From: an uncultured Haemophilus sp.
Lineage (GTDB): Bacteria; Pseudomonadota; Gammaproteobacteria; Enterobacterales; Pasteurellaceae
Reading direction: 5' to 3'
Assembly (NCBI RefSeq): GCF_937976265.1
Contig: NZ_CALJRX010000100.1
Coordinates: 1-7,436 of the forward strand
DNA: 7,436 nucleotides
The notes beneath the pieces were generated by a model. That model searched no databases. It worked only from the letters and a program-made list of their open reading frames with translations, and was not told the origin of the DNA. Both the position numbers and the translations under genes were made by a program. Of this stretch, positions 1 through 6,687 are shown piece after piece (position 1 is the stretch's first letter; every line of letters begins with the position of its first letter).

Positions 1-1076
1 CCTTATATTGTCGAATTGGCTTTGAAAAAGAAGTCGCCGCAGAAATTACCGACCGCGCTTCTGAGCGTGGTGTATTTGGTTTTGCTCGTGTAGTAGAAAA
101 TAGCGGTTATGTCATTTTTGAATGCTATCAACCAGGCGATGCAGATCGCTTAGCGCGAGAAATCCCTTTTAATCGTTTGATTTTTGCGCGTCAAATGATC
201 GTTGTGTCAGATCTCTTAGAAAATCTCGATCCTCAAGATCGTATCTCGCCAATTATGGCTCAATATAAACACATTGCAGAAGACATTAATCTTAAGCAGG
301 CAGTAGAGTTATTTGTCGAAACAGCCGATACCAATGAAGCCAAAGAGCTTTCGACATTTTGCCGAAAATTTACCGTGCCGTTACGCCAAGCGTTGAAAAA
401 ACAAGGTTGGTTACAAGGTAAGCCGAATGCAAAGCGCGGTCAGATTTTACATTGTTTTTTCACTCAGCCGAATTGCTGCTATGTAGGGTATTCCTATCTT
501 GGCAATAACTCTACCCATTTTATGGGGATACCACGTTTGAAATTCCCAGCGGATGCACCAAGTCGTTCAACTTTAAAATTGGAAGAAGCGATTTTAACCT
601 TTATTCCTCGAAATGAAGAAAGTAAACGCTTAAATGAAAATATGGTTGGCGTTGATCTCGGTGCATGCCCTGGCGGCTGGACCTATCAATTAGTGAAACG
701 TGGTTTATTTGTGTATGCAGTTGATCACGGCAAAATGGCAGCCAGTTTGCATGATACTGGCAGAATAGAGCACTGCCCGGAAGATGGATTTAAATTCCAA
801 CCACCAAAACGTAAGCATATCGATTGGCTCGTGTGTGACATGGTGGAGCAACCAAGTCGAATTGCGAATTTAATTGGAAAATGGTTAATTAACGGTTGGT
901 GTCGAGAAACCATTTTCAACTTGAAATTGCCAATGAAAAAACGTTATCAAGAAGTGATGTTGTGTTTAGAAAATCTAGCGGTGATGTTGGCAGAAAAAGA
1001 ACTGGAATTTGATATTCAGGCGAAGCATTTGTATCACGATCGCGAAGAGATTACGGTGCATATTGCCTTAAAATAG
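1..1076 (+). CDS. rlmM: 23S rRNA 2'-O-ribose methyltransferase RlmM (5' end cut by window)
   Basis: RlmM methylates the 2'-hydroxyl of C2498 in the peptidyl-transferase region of 23S rRNA, using S-adenosylmethionine, in the cytoplasm. The frame is open from base 3 and begins LYCRIGFEKE, which matches E. coli RlmM from its sixth residue, so about five codons plus the start lie outside the window. The visible part is 357 residues, giving a full length near 362, normal for the family. A TTG at 177 is not the start, because conserved N-terminal sequence (FGFARV, GYVIFECYQ) precedes it. The N-terminal half corresponds to the THUMP-containing RNA-binding region. The SAM-binding motif DLGACPGGWTYQL lies at about 651-689. 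Downstream are CDMVEQ (about 834-851), NLKLPMKKRY (about 918-947) and HDREEITVHI near the C terminus, where the catalytic Lys, Asp, Lys and Glu of 2'-O-methyltransferases are expected. The gene ends just before a hairpin and converges on the leftward islet. Confidence 0.97.
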   Translation, partial: LYCRIGFEKEVAAEITDRASERGVFGFARVVENSGYVIFECYQPGDADRLAREIPFNRLIFARQMIVVSDLLENLDPQDRISPIMAQYKHIAEDINLKQAVELFVETADTNEAKELSTFCRKFTVPLRQALKKQGWLQGKPNAKRGQILHCFFTQPNCCYVGYSYLGNNSTHFMGIPRLKFPADAPSRSTLKLEEAILTFIPRNEESKRLNENMVGVDLGACPGGWTYQLVKRGLFVYAVDHGKMAASLHDTGRIEHCPEDGFKFQPPKRKHIDWLVCDMVEQPSRIANLIGKWLINGWCRETIFNLKLPMKKRYQEVMLCLENLAVMLAEKELEFDIQAKHLYHDREEITVHIALK

Positions 1077-1078
1077 AA

Positions 1079-1108
1079 GAGACAGTCCTAGGTATTTAGG
1101 ACAGTCTC
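1079..1108. terminator. Hairpin terminator between convergent rlmM and ankyrin gene
   Basis: Arms 1079-1090 (GAGACAGTCCTA) and 1097-1108 (TAGGACAGTCTC) pair at 11 of 12 positions, with one A-A mismatch and a six-base loop. It starts three bases after the rlmM stop and ends about 20 bases past the ankyrin stop, so it can serve both genes. The T-rich tail is better on the minus strand (TTCTATTTT after the arm) than on the plus strand (CGTTTAATATT). It may therefore end leftward transcription more efficiently. Confidence 0.7.
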
Positions 1109-1129
1109 CGTTTAATATTGAGTTTAATG

Positions 1130-1525
1130 CTATCTATAATATTTATAACTTTTTAGTAAGCTCATTATTTCCTTAGATCTTTTTTTATCATGATGTTCTT
1201 CTGTTGCATAATGGTACGCATCATATCCGAATTCATTTTTTATGTTTGGCTTGGCGCCATTCTCTAAAAGAACTTCAATAATATCAAGATTTCCATAAAA
1301 ACAGGCATTTTGAATCGGAGTAAAGTTCAGCTCACCTTGTTGATTCACGTTTGCGCCATTTTCTATTAATAAGATAACATCTTTTTTATTTTGAGAGTTA
1401 ACTGCTAAGTTTAATAATGTTTCCCCCATGCATCCTAAATCATGTACGGAAGTAATAGGCGAGTAACTGAAAAAAGTTGGGTGATCTTGATATTTTAAAA
1501 AAAGTTTTGTTAAATCGTCATTCAT
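1130..1525 (-). CDS. Small ankyrin-repeat protein, possible orphan immunity protein
   Basis: This is a 131-residue soluble protein with no signal peptide or membrane segment. After a short N-terminal segment (residues 1-33) it has two clear ankyrin repeats. The first spans about residues 34-63, with GETLLNLAV and LLIENGANVNQ. The second spans about 67-97, with FTPIQNACFYGN and VLLENGAKPN. A degenerate third repeat runs from about 99 (GYDAYHYA) to a basic C terminus. Ankyrin repeats mediate protein binding, so the protein probably binds a partner, but no enzymatic motif is visible. The ATG at 1525 is preceded by AGAG about eight bases upstream, a modest ribosome binding site. The gene lies 119 bases downstream of the HEAT-like gene on the same strand and is more AT-rich than the flanking housekeeping genes. 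Small ankyrin proteins of this kind occur as immunity proteins in polymorphic toxin loci. That role is inferred here, since no toxin is in the window. Confidence 0.85.
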   Translation of the reverse strand: MNDDLTKLFLKYQDHPTFFSYSPITSVHDLGCMGETLLNLAVNSQNKKDVILLIENGANVNQQGELNFTPIQNACFYGNLDIIEVLLENGAKPNIKNEFGYDAYHYATEEHHDKKRSKEIMSLLKSYKYYR

Positions 1526-1644
1526 AATTGTTCTCTAAATTATCTAATCAGGTCAAAGTAGGATAAATCCTGCTTTACCCATCGTTTTAATGTAAATGCT
1601 ATTCGTAATTTTGATAGTTTGTTGAGGTCACAACTAATTAATGA
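1526..1644 (-). other. 119-base gap with a 34-codon open stretch, possible gene remnant
   Basis: Between the HEAT gene stop (TAA at 1647-1645) and the ankyrin start, the same reading frame stays open for 34 sense codons (1644-1543). It ends at TAA 1542-1540, 14 bases before the ankyrin ATG. The conceptual tail contains KLRIAFTLKRWVKQ and ends SYFDLIR. It has no start codon of its own with a convincing ribosome binding site. It could be a gene remnant, a C-terminal extension lost through a new stop codon, or chance in AT-rich DNA. I do not recognise the sequence. An imperfect stem (1555-1563 with 1568-1576) also lies in this gap. Confidence 0.3.
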
Positions 1645-2457
1645 TTATTCAAATTTTTCTAGTATCATTTTTCTTAATTTTGTAAGATTTTTTGATGAAT
1701 TATTTTTAAGTGCTAGATAAATTTCATTGTCAACTCTATTTTGAGTTAATAGCATGTTTTCAATATAAGGTATAACTTTCACAGAGTTAATTGAAATCAA
1801 GAATGCAATTATCTCATTGTATATATAAGAATTTATATTGGTTTGATTTAGTCTGTTAATTAATAATAGCTCAATTGATTTTGATTTATAGTGTTTTTCT
1901 CTTAATGAATATAAAATCCATGAAATAATTTGTGATTTTTTGCTATTTAAGTTTTTTATTAGGTATTTTTTTATATAGTTTCTGTGGGGGAAGTATGCAG
2001 AACTAAATGCAACAGCTAAAATGATAGAATATCTGTTTATATCCCAAATTAAGTTAATATCCTTTTCTATTTCGTAAAACGCTTTTTCTCCTAAATTATA
2101 ATGTCGAAATAGATGCCCCAAGGAAAATATTGCTGATGACTTTACACTTATACTTTTATCATGACAAATAGAATAAACTAATATAGATAAAATCTCATTT
2201 AGTTCAACATCATTAAGCTGTACCTGTATTTGCCCCAAGATAAAAACTGCAATTTCTCTGTGTCGGCTATATCGACTGGCTAAAAGAATACTCTTAATTA
2301 TATCTCTAATTTCATTATACTGAAAAAATTGTAGTTTTCGGGCTGCTTCATATTGAAAAACCGAATTAGAATTTAGTACTTTGTTCAATAACTCTGTCTT
2401 TGATAAATTTTTACATGCTAAAAAAGCATCAAAATTTGAAAAATTTTCGCTTACCAT
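1645..2457 (-). CDS. HEAT-repeat-like protein, possible orphan immunity protein
   Basis: This is a soluble, helix-rich protein of 270 residues rich in Ile, Leu, Asn, Lys and Ser, with no signal peptide. It resembles HEAT-repeat solenoid proteins. Numbering from the chosen start, repeat-like helices include residues 36-47 (YEAARKLQFFQY), 65-78 (RHREIAVFILGQIQ), 104-116 (SVKSSAIFSLGHL) and 141-154 (NRYSIILAVAFSSA). The RxREIAxFILGQ and SAxxSLGHL pattern is familiar from bacterial HEAT proteins found near Rhs and type VI effector genes, where some act as immunity proteins. That role is inferred here. I chose the ATG at 2457 because AGGA lies six bases upstream of it. The ATG at 2487 would add ten residues but has only an AAGG about 16 bases away. 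The gene is strikingly AT-rich: bases 1921-1980 contain 9 G or C, against 28 in 6241-6300 of rng. This suggests horizontal transfer. No enzymatic motif is visible. Confidence 0.82.
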   Translation of the reverse strand: MVSENFSNFDAFLACKNLSKTELLNKVLNSNSVFQYEAARKLQFFQYNEIRDIIKSILLASRYSRHREIAVFILGQIQVQLNDVELNEILSILVYSICHDKSISVKSSAIFSLGHLFRHYNLGEKAFYEIEKDINLIWDINRYSIILAVAFSSAYFPHRNYIKKYLIKNLNSKKSQIISWILYSLREKHYKSKSIELLLINRLNQTNINSYIYNEIIAFLISINSVKVIPYIENMLLTQNRVDNEIYLALKNNSSKNLTKLRKMILEKFE

Positions 2458-2518
2458 GTCATTTCCTAGTACATTTATCTTTATCATTGCTTAGAGTAAC
2501 AGCCTTAAATAGAAAAGC

Positions 2519-2559
2519 AAAGAGCAGTCAAAAAACATTGAATTTTTTGACCGCTCTTT
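2519..2559. terminator. Strong hairpin terminator after cmoB
   Basis: Arms 2519-2535 and 2543-2559 pair at 16 of 17 positions, with one A-C mismatch and a seven-base loop. It lies 12 bases past the cmoB stop in the leftward direction. Each arm is a degenerate uptake-signal-like block: one arm reads AAAGAGCGGTCAAAAAA on the minus strand, one base from the canonical AAGTGCGGT core at the T. A T-run follows on the plus strand (TTTTTATTT) and GCTTTTC follows on the minus strand. It separates the putP-cmoB unit from the accessory islet. Confidence 0.8.
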
Positions 2560-2571
2560 TTATTTAAGCAA

Positions 2572-3537
2572 TTATTTATTGGCTAAAATCACTGCGCGAG
2601 TTGGGGCTTGATAGCCTTCGATGGTTTTACTGTGATCATTTGGATCTAAGAAATCAATCAAACTTTCATTTTCTAACCAATCCGTTTTACGCTGTTCTTC
2701 TAATGTTGTGGTGGCGACATCCACACAACGCACATTAGTAAAGCCGACTTTTTCCAACCAATTAATGAGTGCAGCAACGGAAGGAATAAAATACACGTTC
2801 TTCATTTTTGCATAGCGATCTGATGGCACTAATACCGTATTCACATCGCCATCAACCACTAAGGTTTCTAAAACGAGCTCGCCACCTTTTACTAATTGAT
2901 TTTTTAGTTGAGTGAGATGATCAAGCGGTGATTTACGGTGATAAAGTACGCCCATTGAGAATACCGTATCAAATGCCGCAAGTGGTTGCATTTCTTCAAT
3001 GCCTAATGGGATTAAGTTAGCTCGACGATCGTTATTTAATAATTTTCGAACGGCTTCAAATTGGCAAAGGAAAAGTTCAGTTGGATCAATACCCACCACC
3101 ATTTTTGCACCTTCACCAACCATTCGCCACATATGGTAACCGCTACCGCAGCCTACATCTAAAATGGTACGATCTTTTAATGGCGCAAGATGAGGCAAAA
3201 CACGATCCCATTTGAAATCAGAACGCCATTCGCAATCCACGTGAATATCAAATAAATGATAAGGTCCTTTTCGCCACGGCATCAATTGCTTCAAATGATG
3301 GATAATGCGTTGTTTTTCGCCCTCTGAAAGTGGGGAAGTGCGGTCAGATTTCACCGCATTTTTTAAATCGATGGTATCTGCCTGTAAATCAGGGAGAAAG
3401 TCCACGATTTTTGACCATTTTGCATAATCACCATGGGTTTGTTTTTCCCATTCTTTTAACTGCAAAGGCAACGTTTCTAGCCAAGCAGATAAATTGGTGG
3501 TGGCAATTTGCTGATAAAAAGGACGAAAATCAATCAT
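2572..3537 (-). CDS. cmoB: tRNA U34 carboxymethyltransferase CmoB
   Basis: CmoB transfers a carboxymethyl group from carboxy-S-adenosylmethionine (made by CmoA) to 5-hydroxyuridine at the wobble position of certain tRNAs, giving uridine-5-oxyacetic acid. The protein has 321 residues, against 323 in E. coli, and aligns along its whole length. The class I methyltransferase motif ILDVGCGSGYH is at 125-135, followed by VGIDPTELFLCQFEA. Residues known to contact the cofactor in E. coli (K91, W105, K110, Y200, R315) are present here as K90, W104, K109, Y199 and R314. The ATG at 3537 overlaps the putP stop as TAATG, with AAGGAAG about nine bases upstream, so translation is probably coupled to putP. 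In E. coli cmoB lies beside cmoA; no cmoA is in this window. An exact uptake signal and an inverted near-copy fall inside the gene and encode residues of a variable linker near 60-68. Confidence 0.97.
   Translation of the reverse strand: MIDFRPFYQQIATTNLSAWLETLPLQLKEWEKQTHGDYAKWSKIVDFLPDLQADTIDLKNAVKSDRTSPLSEGEKQRIIHHLKQLMPWRKGPYHLFDIHVDCEWRSDFKWDRVLPHLAPLKDRTILDVGCGSGYHMWRMVGEGAKMVVGIDPTELFLCQFEAVRKLLNNDRRANLIPLGIEEMQPLAAFDTVFSMGVLYHRKSPLDHLTQLKNQLVKGGELVLETLVVDGDVNTVLVPSDRYAKMKNVYFIPSVAALINWLEKVGFTNVRCVDVATTTLEEQRKTDWLENESLIDFLDPNDHSKTIEGYQAPTRAVILANK
3336..3344 (+). repeat. DNA uptake signal core inside cmoB
   Basis: This is an exact AAGTGCGGT, the core of the Haemophilus-type uptake signal recognised during natural transformation, followed by CAGATTT. 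An inverted copy with one mismatch (ACCGCATTT, 3353-3361) lies nine bases on, so the pair could form a weak stem inside the coding sequence. Confidence 0.9.
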
Positions 3538-5051
3538 TATTTTGCTTCCTTATAAGCTTTTTCTGCTTTCTCAAAGGTTTCTTTAACTTCATTTTCTGGT
3601 TCTGAAGAAAGGAGAGAAACCACAATAATTGCAAGGCTAGCAAGCGTAAAACCTGGGATCATTTCATAGACGTTAAACCACTCACTGGTTTGAGGAATCA
3701 CATATTTCCAAGAAAAGACAACTACTGCGCCAACAACCATGCCCGCCATCGCCGCTGATGAGGTCATGCGTTTCCAGAATAAGGAGAAAAGCACCACAGG
3801 GCCAAATGCAGAACCAAACCCTGCCCAGGCAAATTCAACAAGTTTTAGTACTTTGCTGTTTTCATCTTGAGCAATCCAAATTGCAATGCCCGCGATAACT
3901 AAAACCATTGCACGACCTAACCACACTAATTCTTTTTCAGACGCTTTTGGACGAATAAACCCTTTATAAAAATCTTCAGTGATAGAGCTTGAAGAAATTA
4001 ATAATTGTGCAGAAAGTGTACTCATCACAGCCGCTAAAATTGCTGAAAGTAGAATGCCTGCAATCCATGGATTAAAGAGTAATTTAGCCAGTTCAATAAA
4101 CACTTGTTCTGGTTCATTATTTACTACGCTCGCCACACCAGGATTCGCAAAGAAATAAGGGATAGCGAAGAAACCGATACTGATAGCACCTACTAAGCAA
4201 ATCACCATCCACGTCATACTAATACGGCGTGCTTTGATTAATGATTTCACCGAATAAGCCGCCATAAAACGCGCAAGGATATGCGGTTGACCAAAATAAC
4301 CTAAGCCCCAAGCCGCTAAACTTAATAAACCTAATGGCGTGGTAGAACTAAATAAATCGGTGAAGTCTTTATTTGCAGCAATTTCAGCTTGATGGAGTAC
4401 TTCAGCAAATTGTGATGTATCGCCGAAACTTAAAAAGATGAATAATGGCGTTAAAATTAAGGCAAAAATCATCAAAGTAGCTTGAATGGTATCAGTCCAA
4501 CTCACCGCTAAAAATCCACCGATAAAGGTATAAATAATCGTTGCTAATGCGCCGTACCAAATGGCGGTGGAGTAGTCGACAGAAAATAGGTTTTGGAATA
4601 ATTTTGCCCCAGCAACCACACCTGAAGCACAATAAATGGTGAAGAATACTAAGATGATTGTTGCTGACACAATTTTTAAGAGATGATGTGATGTGCCAAA
4701 GCGATGGTGGAAATATTCCGGTAATGTGAGTGCATTGTTGTTAAATTCGGTATAAATCCGTAAACGGCCAGCCACGAGTAGCCAGTTAAAATAAGCCCCG
4801 AAGATTAAACCAATGGCGATCCAACCTTCAACCAGGCCAGACACATACACCGCACCCGGTAAGCCCATTAATAACCAGCCTGACATATCAGACGCACCCG
4901 CAGACATAGCGGTTACAAAACTCCCGAGTTTACGGCCACCTAAAATGTAATCAGATAAGTTGTTTGTATAATAATAGGCAAGAACGCCGATTAAAATCAT
5001 GCCGAAAATATAAATACTAAAAGTAATAAGTGTTGGGTCTAAACCAAACAT
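3537..5051 (-). CDS. putP: Sodium/proline symporter PutP
   Basis: PutP is an inner-membrane transporter of the sodium/solute symporter family that imports proline with sodium. The protein has 504 residues (502 in E. coli) and shows the many hydrophobic segments expected of this fold, ending in a charged cytoplasmic tail. The signature SAGASDMSGWLLMGLPGAV in the second transmembrane segment starts at residue 50. With the ATG at 5051 as start, the sodium-site Asp55 and Ser57 fall exactly at their E. coli numbers. Ser344 and Thr345 in AAVMSTLS correspond to E. coli Ser340 and Thr341. An in-frame TTG at 5063 would add four residues, but the ATG has GGGG six bases upstream and fits the family. WGLGYFGQPHILARFMA and NPWIAGILLSAILAAVMS are also family-conserved. 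Its stop overlaps the cmoB start, so the two form one transcription unit. No proline dehydrogenase gene is nearby. Confidence 0.97.
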   Translation of the reverse strand: MFGLDPTLITFSIYIFGMILIGVLAYYYTNNLSDYILGGRKLGSFVTAMSAGASDMSGWLLMGLPGAVYVSGLVEGWIAIGLIFGAYFNWLLVAGRLRIYTEFNNNALTLPEYFHHRFGTSHHLLKIVSATIILVFFTIYCASGVVAGAKLFQNLFSVDYSTAIWYGALATIIYTFIGGFLAVSWTDTIQATLMIFALILTPLFIFLSFGDTSQFAEVLHQAEIAANKDFTDLFSSTTPLGLLSLAAWGLGYFGQPHILARFMAAYSVKSLIKARRISMTWMVICLVGAISIGFFAIPYFFANPGVASVVNNEPEQVFIELAKLLFNPWIAGILLSAILAAVMSTLSAQLLISSSSITEDFYKGFIRPKASEKELVWLGRAMVLVIAGIAIWIAQDENSKVLKLVEFAWAGFGSAFGPVVLFSLFWKRMTSSAAMAGMVVGAVVVFSWKYVIPQTSEWFNVYEMIPGFTLASLAIIVVSLLSSEPENEVKETFEKAEKAYKEAK

Positions 5052-5168
5052 TAAATACCCCAAAAAAAGTCATGAAAATTTGAGAAAGGTCATATTTTAC
5101 CTTATTTGGGTCTATTATTCTATTTCCCTTTTCGATAGACTTATATCATTAAAACTAAGGTCGAAAAA
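5052..5168. promoter_or_regulatory. Divergent promoter region between putP and rng
   Basis: This 117-base AT-rich region must hold the promoters for leftward putP and rightward rng. Possible -10 elements are TAAAAT at about 5095-5100 on the minus strand (for putP) and the TATATCAT stretch near 5144-5151 on the plus strand (for rng). Neither has a convincing -35 partner at normal spacing. For rng, AAGG lies eight bases before the ATG. I see no clear CRP or other operator. Confidence 0.35.
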
Positions 5169-6644
5169 ATGGATTCTGTTGAATTATTAATGAATGTTAC
5201 GCCCAATGAAACCCGCGTTGCGTTGGTGGAAACGGGCGTTTTAAAAGAGGTTCACATTGAACGTCAAGCCAAATGTGGCATCGTGGGGAATATTTATAAA
5301 GGTCGAGTAACCCGTGTTTTACCGGGGATGCAGTCCGCATTTGTGGATATTGGTTTAGAAAAAGCGGCATTTTTGCATGCTTCCGATATTGTTTCACATA
5401 CCGAATGTGTGGATGTGAACGAGCAAAAGAAATTCCGAGCAAAAAGCATTTCTGAACTCGTACGAGAAGGGCAGGATATCGTAGTACAAGTGGTAAAAGA
5501 TCCTTTGGGCACCAAAGGCGCAAGATTAACCACGGATATTACATTGCCTTCTCGTTATCTCGTCTTTATGCCAGAAAATAGCCATGTTGGTGTCTCACAA
5601 CGTATTGAAAGCGAAGAAGAGCGAGCAAGATTAAAAGCGTTAGTTGAACCTTTTTGTGATGAGTTAGGCGGCTTTATTATTCGTACCGCCACCGAAGGTG
5701 CAACGGAAGAAGAGTTACGCCAAGATGCAGAATTTTTAAAACGTTTATGGCGTAAAGTGCTTGAGCGTAAAGGCAAATATCCAACTCGTTCTAAAATTTA
5801 TGGCGAGCCAGCATTACCACAGCGTATTTTACGTGATTTTATCGGTGCTAATTTAGAGAAAATTCATATCGATTCCAAACTTTGTTTTAACGAAGTGAAA
5901 GAATTTACCGATGAATTTATGCCGGAATTAAGTGAAAAATTAATGCTTTATACGGGCAATCAGCCGATTTTTGATATTTATGGTGTAGAACGTGGTATTC
6001 AAAATGCACTTGAAAAACGCGTGAATTTAAAATCGGGCGGCTATCTCATTATTGAACAAACCGAAGCCATGACGACCATTGATATCAATACAGGCGCTTT
6101 CGTTGGTCATCGAAATTTAGATGAAACCATTTTTAACACCAATATTGAAGCCACTAAAGCCATTGCGCAGCAGCTACAACTGCGTAATTTAGGCGGAATT
6201 ATCATTATTGATTTTATTGATATGCAAACCGATGAGCATCGCAATCGCGTGATTGAATCCTTGGAAGAGGCGCTATCGAAAGATCGCGTAAAAACCAATG
6301 TGAATGGTTTTACTCAACTTGGTTTAGTGGAAATGACCCGTAAGCGCACACGCGAAAGTTTAGAACATGTTTTATGTGATGAATGTCCAACGTGCCAAGG
6401 TCGTGGACGCGTGAAAACGGTTGAAACAGTATGCTATGAAATTATGCGTGAGATCATTCGCGTTAACCACTTATTCTCGAGTGAACAATTTGTGGTTTAT
6501 GCCTCTCCAGCTGTGGCGGATTACTTAATCAAAGAAGAATCGCACGGTTTATTGCCAGAGATCGAAATGTTCATCGGCAAACAGGTTCAAGTCAAAACTG
6601 AACAATACTATAACCAAGAACAATTTGATGTAGTAGTGATGTAA
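5169..6644 (+). CDS. rng: Ribonuclease G
   Basis: RNase G is a cytoplasmic endoribonuclease that matures the 5' end of 16S rRNA and takes part in mRNA decay, cutting AU-rich single-stranded RNA. The protein has 491 residues (489 in E. coli) and aligns throughout. An S1 RNA-binding domain occupies roughly residues 38-125 (GNIYKGRVTRVLPGMQSAFVD). The catalytic metal-binding aspartates are D305 in TTIDINTGAF and D348 in IIIIDFIDM. The zinc-link cysteines that bridge subunits are C406 and C409 in CPTCQGRGR. The protein ends soon after the catalytic region, with no RNase E-like degradosome scaffold, which identifies it as RNase G rather than RNase E. The ATG at 5169 has AAGG eight bases upstream. 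It stands alone, divergent from putP, without the maf gene that precedes it in E. coli. A strong hairpin follows six bases after the stop. Confidence 0.97.
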   Translation: MDSVELLMNVTPNETRVALVETGVLKEVHIERQAKCGIVGNIYKGRVTRVLPGMQSAFVDIGLEKAAFLHASDIVSHTECVDVNEQKKFRAKSISELVREGQDIVVQVVKDPLGTKGARLTTDITLPSRYLVFMPENSHVGVSQRIESEEERARLKALVEPFCDELGGFIIRTATEGATEEELRQDAEFLKRLWRKVLERKGKYPTRSKIYGEPALPQRILRDFIGANLEKIHIDSKLCFNEVKEFTDEFMPELSEKLMLYTGNQPIFDIYGVERGIQNALEKRVNLKSGGYLIIEQTEAMTTIDINTGAFVGHRNLDETIFNTNIEATKAIAQQLQLRNLGGIIIIDFIDMQTDEHRNRVIESLEEALSKDRVKTNVNGFTQLGLVEMTRKRTRESLEHVLCDECPTCQGRGRVKTVETVCYEIMREIIRVNHLFSSEQFVVYASPAVADYLIKEESHGLLPEIEMFIGKQVQVKTEQYYNQEQFDVVVM

Positions 6645-6651
6645 AAGACAA

Positions 6652-6660
6652 AAGTGCGGT
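6652..6660 (+). repeat. DNA uptake signal core, left arm of rng terminator
   Basis: An exact AAGTGCGGT on the plus strand forms the left arm of the terminator hairpin and is followed by CAATATT. Confidence 0.92.
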
Positions 6661-6668
6661 CAATATTG

Positions 6669-6677
6669 ACCGCACTT
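6669..6677 (-). repeat. DNA uptake signal core, right arm of rng terminator
   Basis: An exact AAGTGCGGT on the minus strand (ACCGCACTT on the plus) forms the right arm of the terminator hairpin. Confidence 0.92.
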
Positions 6678-6687
6678 TTTACTTTAA

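Larger units (their letters stand above)
6650..6679. terminator. Bidirectional terminator made of two inverted uptake signals
   Basis: Bases 6650-6664 and 6665-6679 form a perfect 15-base inverted repeat. It contains AAGTGCGGT (6652-6660) and its complement ACCGCACTT (6669-6677). It is flanked by an A-rich stretch on the left and a T-run on the right, so it can end transcription in both directions. It lies six bases after the rng stop and nine bases beyond the stop of the converging MATE gene. Paired uptake signals as terminators are typical of Haemophilus. Confidence 0.93.

Noticed and set aside
177..179. TTG as start of rlmM
   Set aside because: Conserved RlmM N-terminal sequence lies in frame upstream to the window edge, so the gene is simply cut.
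725..919. Leftward frame opposite rlmM
   Set aside because: It is antisense to the conserved methyltransferase core and has no family resemblance.
2500..2556. TTGACT on the minus strand as a -35 element for the HEAT-like gene
   Set aside because: It lies in the terminator stem and its nearest -10-like element (TATTTA) is only 14 bases away, so the spacing is poor.
3330..3605. Rightward 91-codon frame across the putP-cmoB junction
   Set aside because: It is antisense to two well-conserved genes, has low-complexity Phe-rich content and no recognisable domain.
5061..5063. TTG as start of putP
   Set aside because: The ATG at 5051 has a GGGG element at good spacing and gives exact E. coli residue numbering for Asp55 and Ser57.
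5197..5776. Leftward frames opposite rng
   Set aside because: These are antisense shadows of the highly conserved RNase G sequence; the same applies to 6107-6298.
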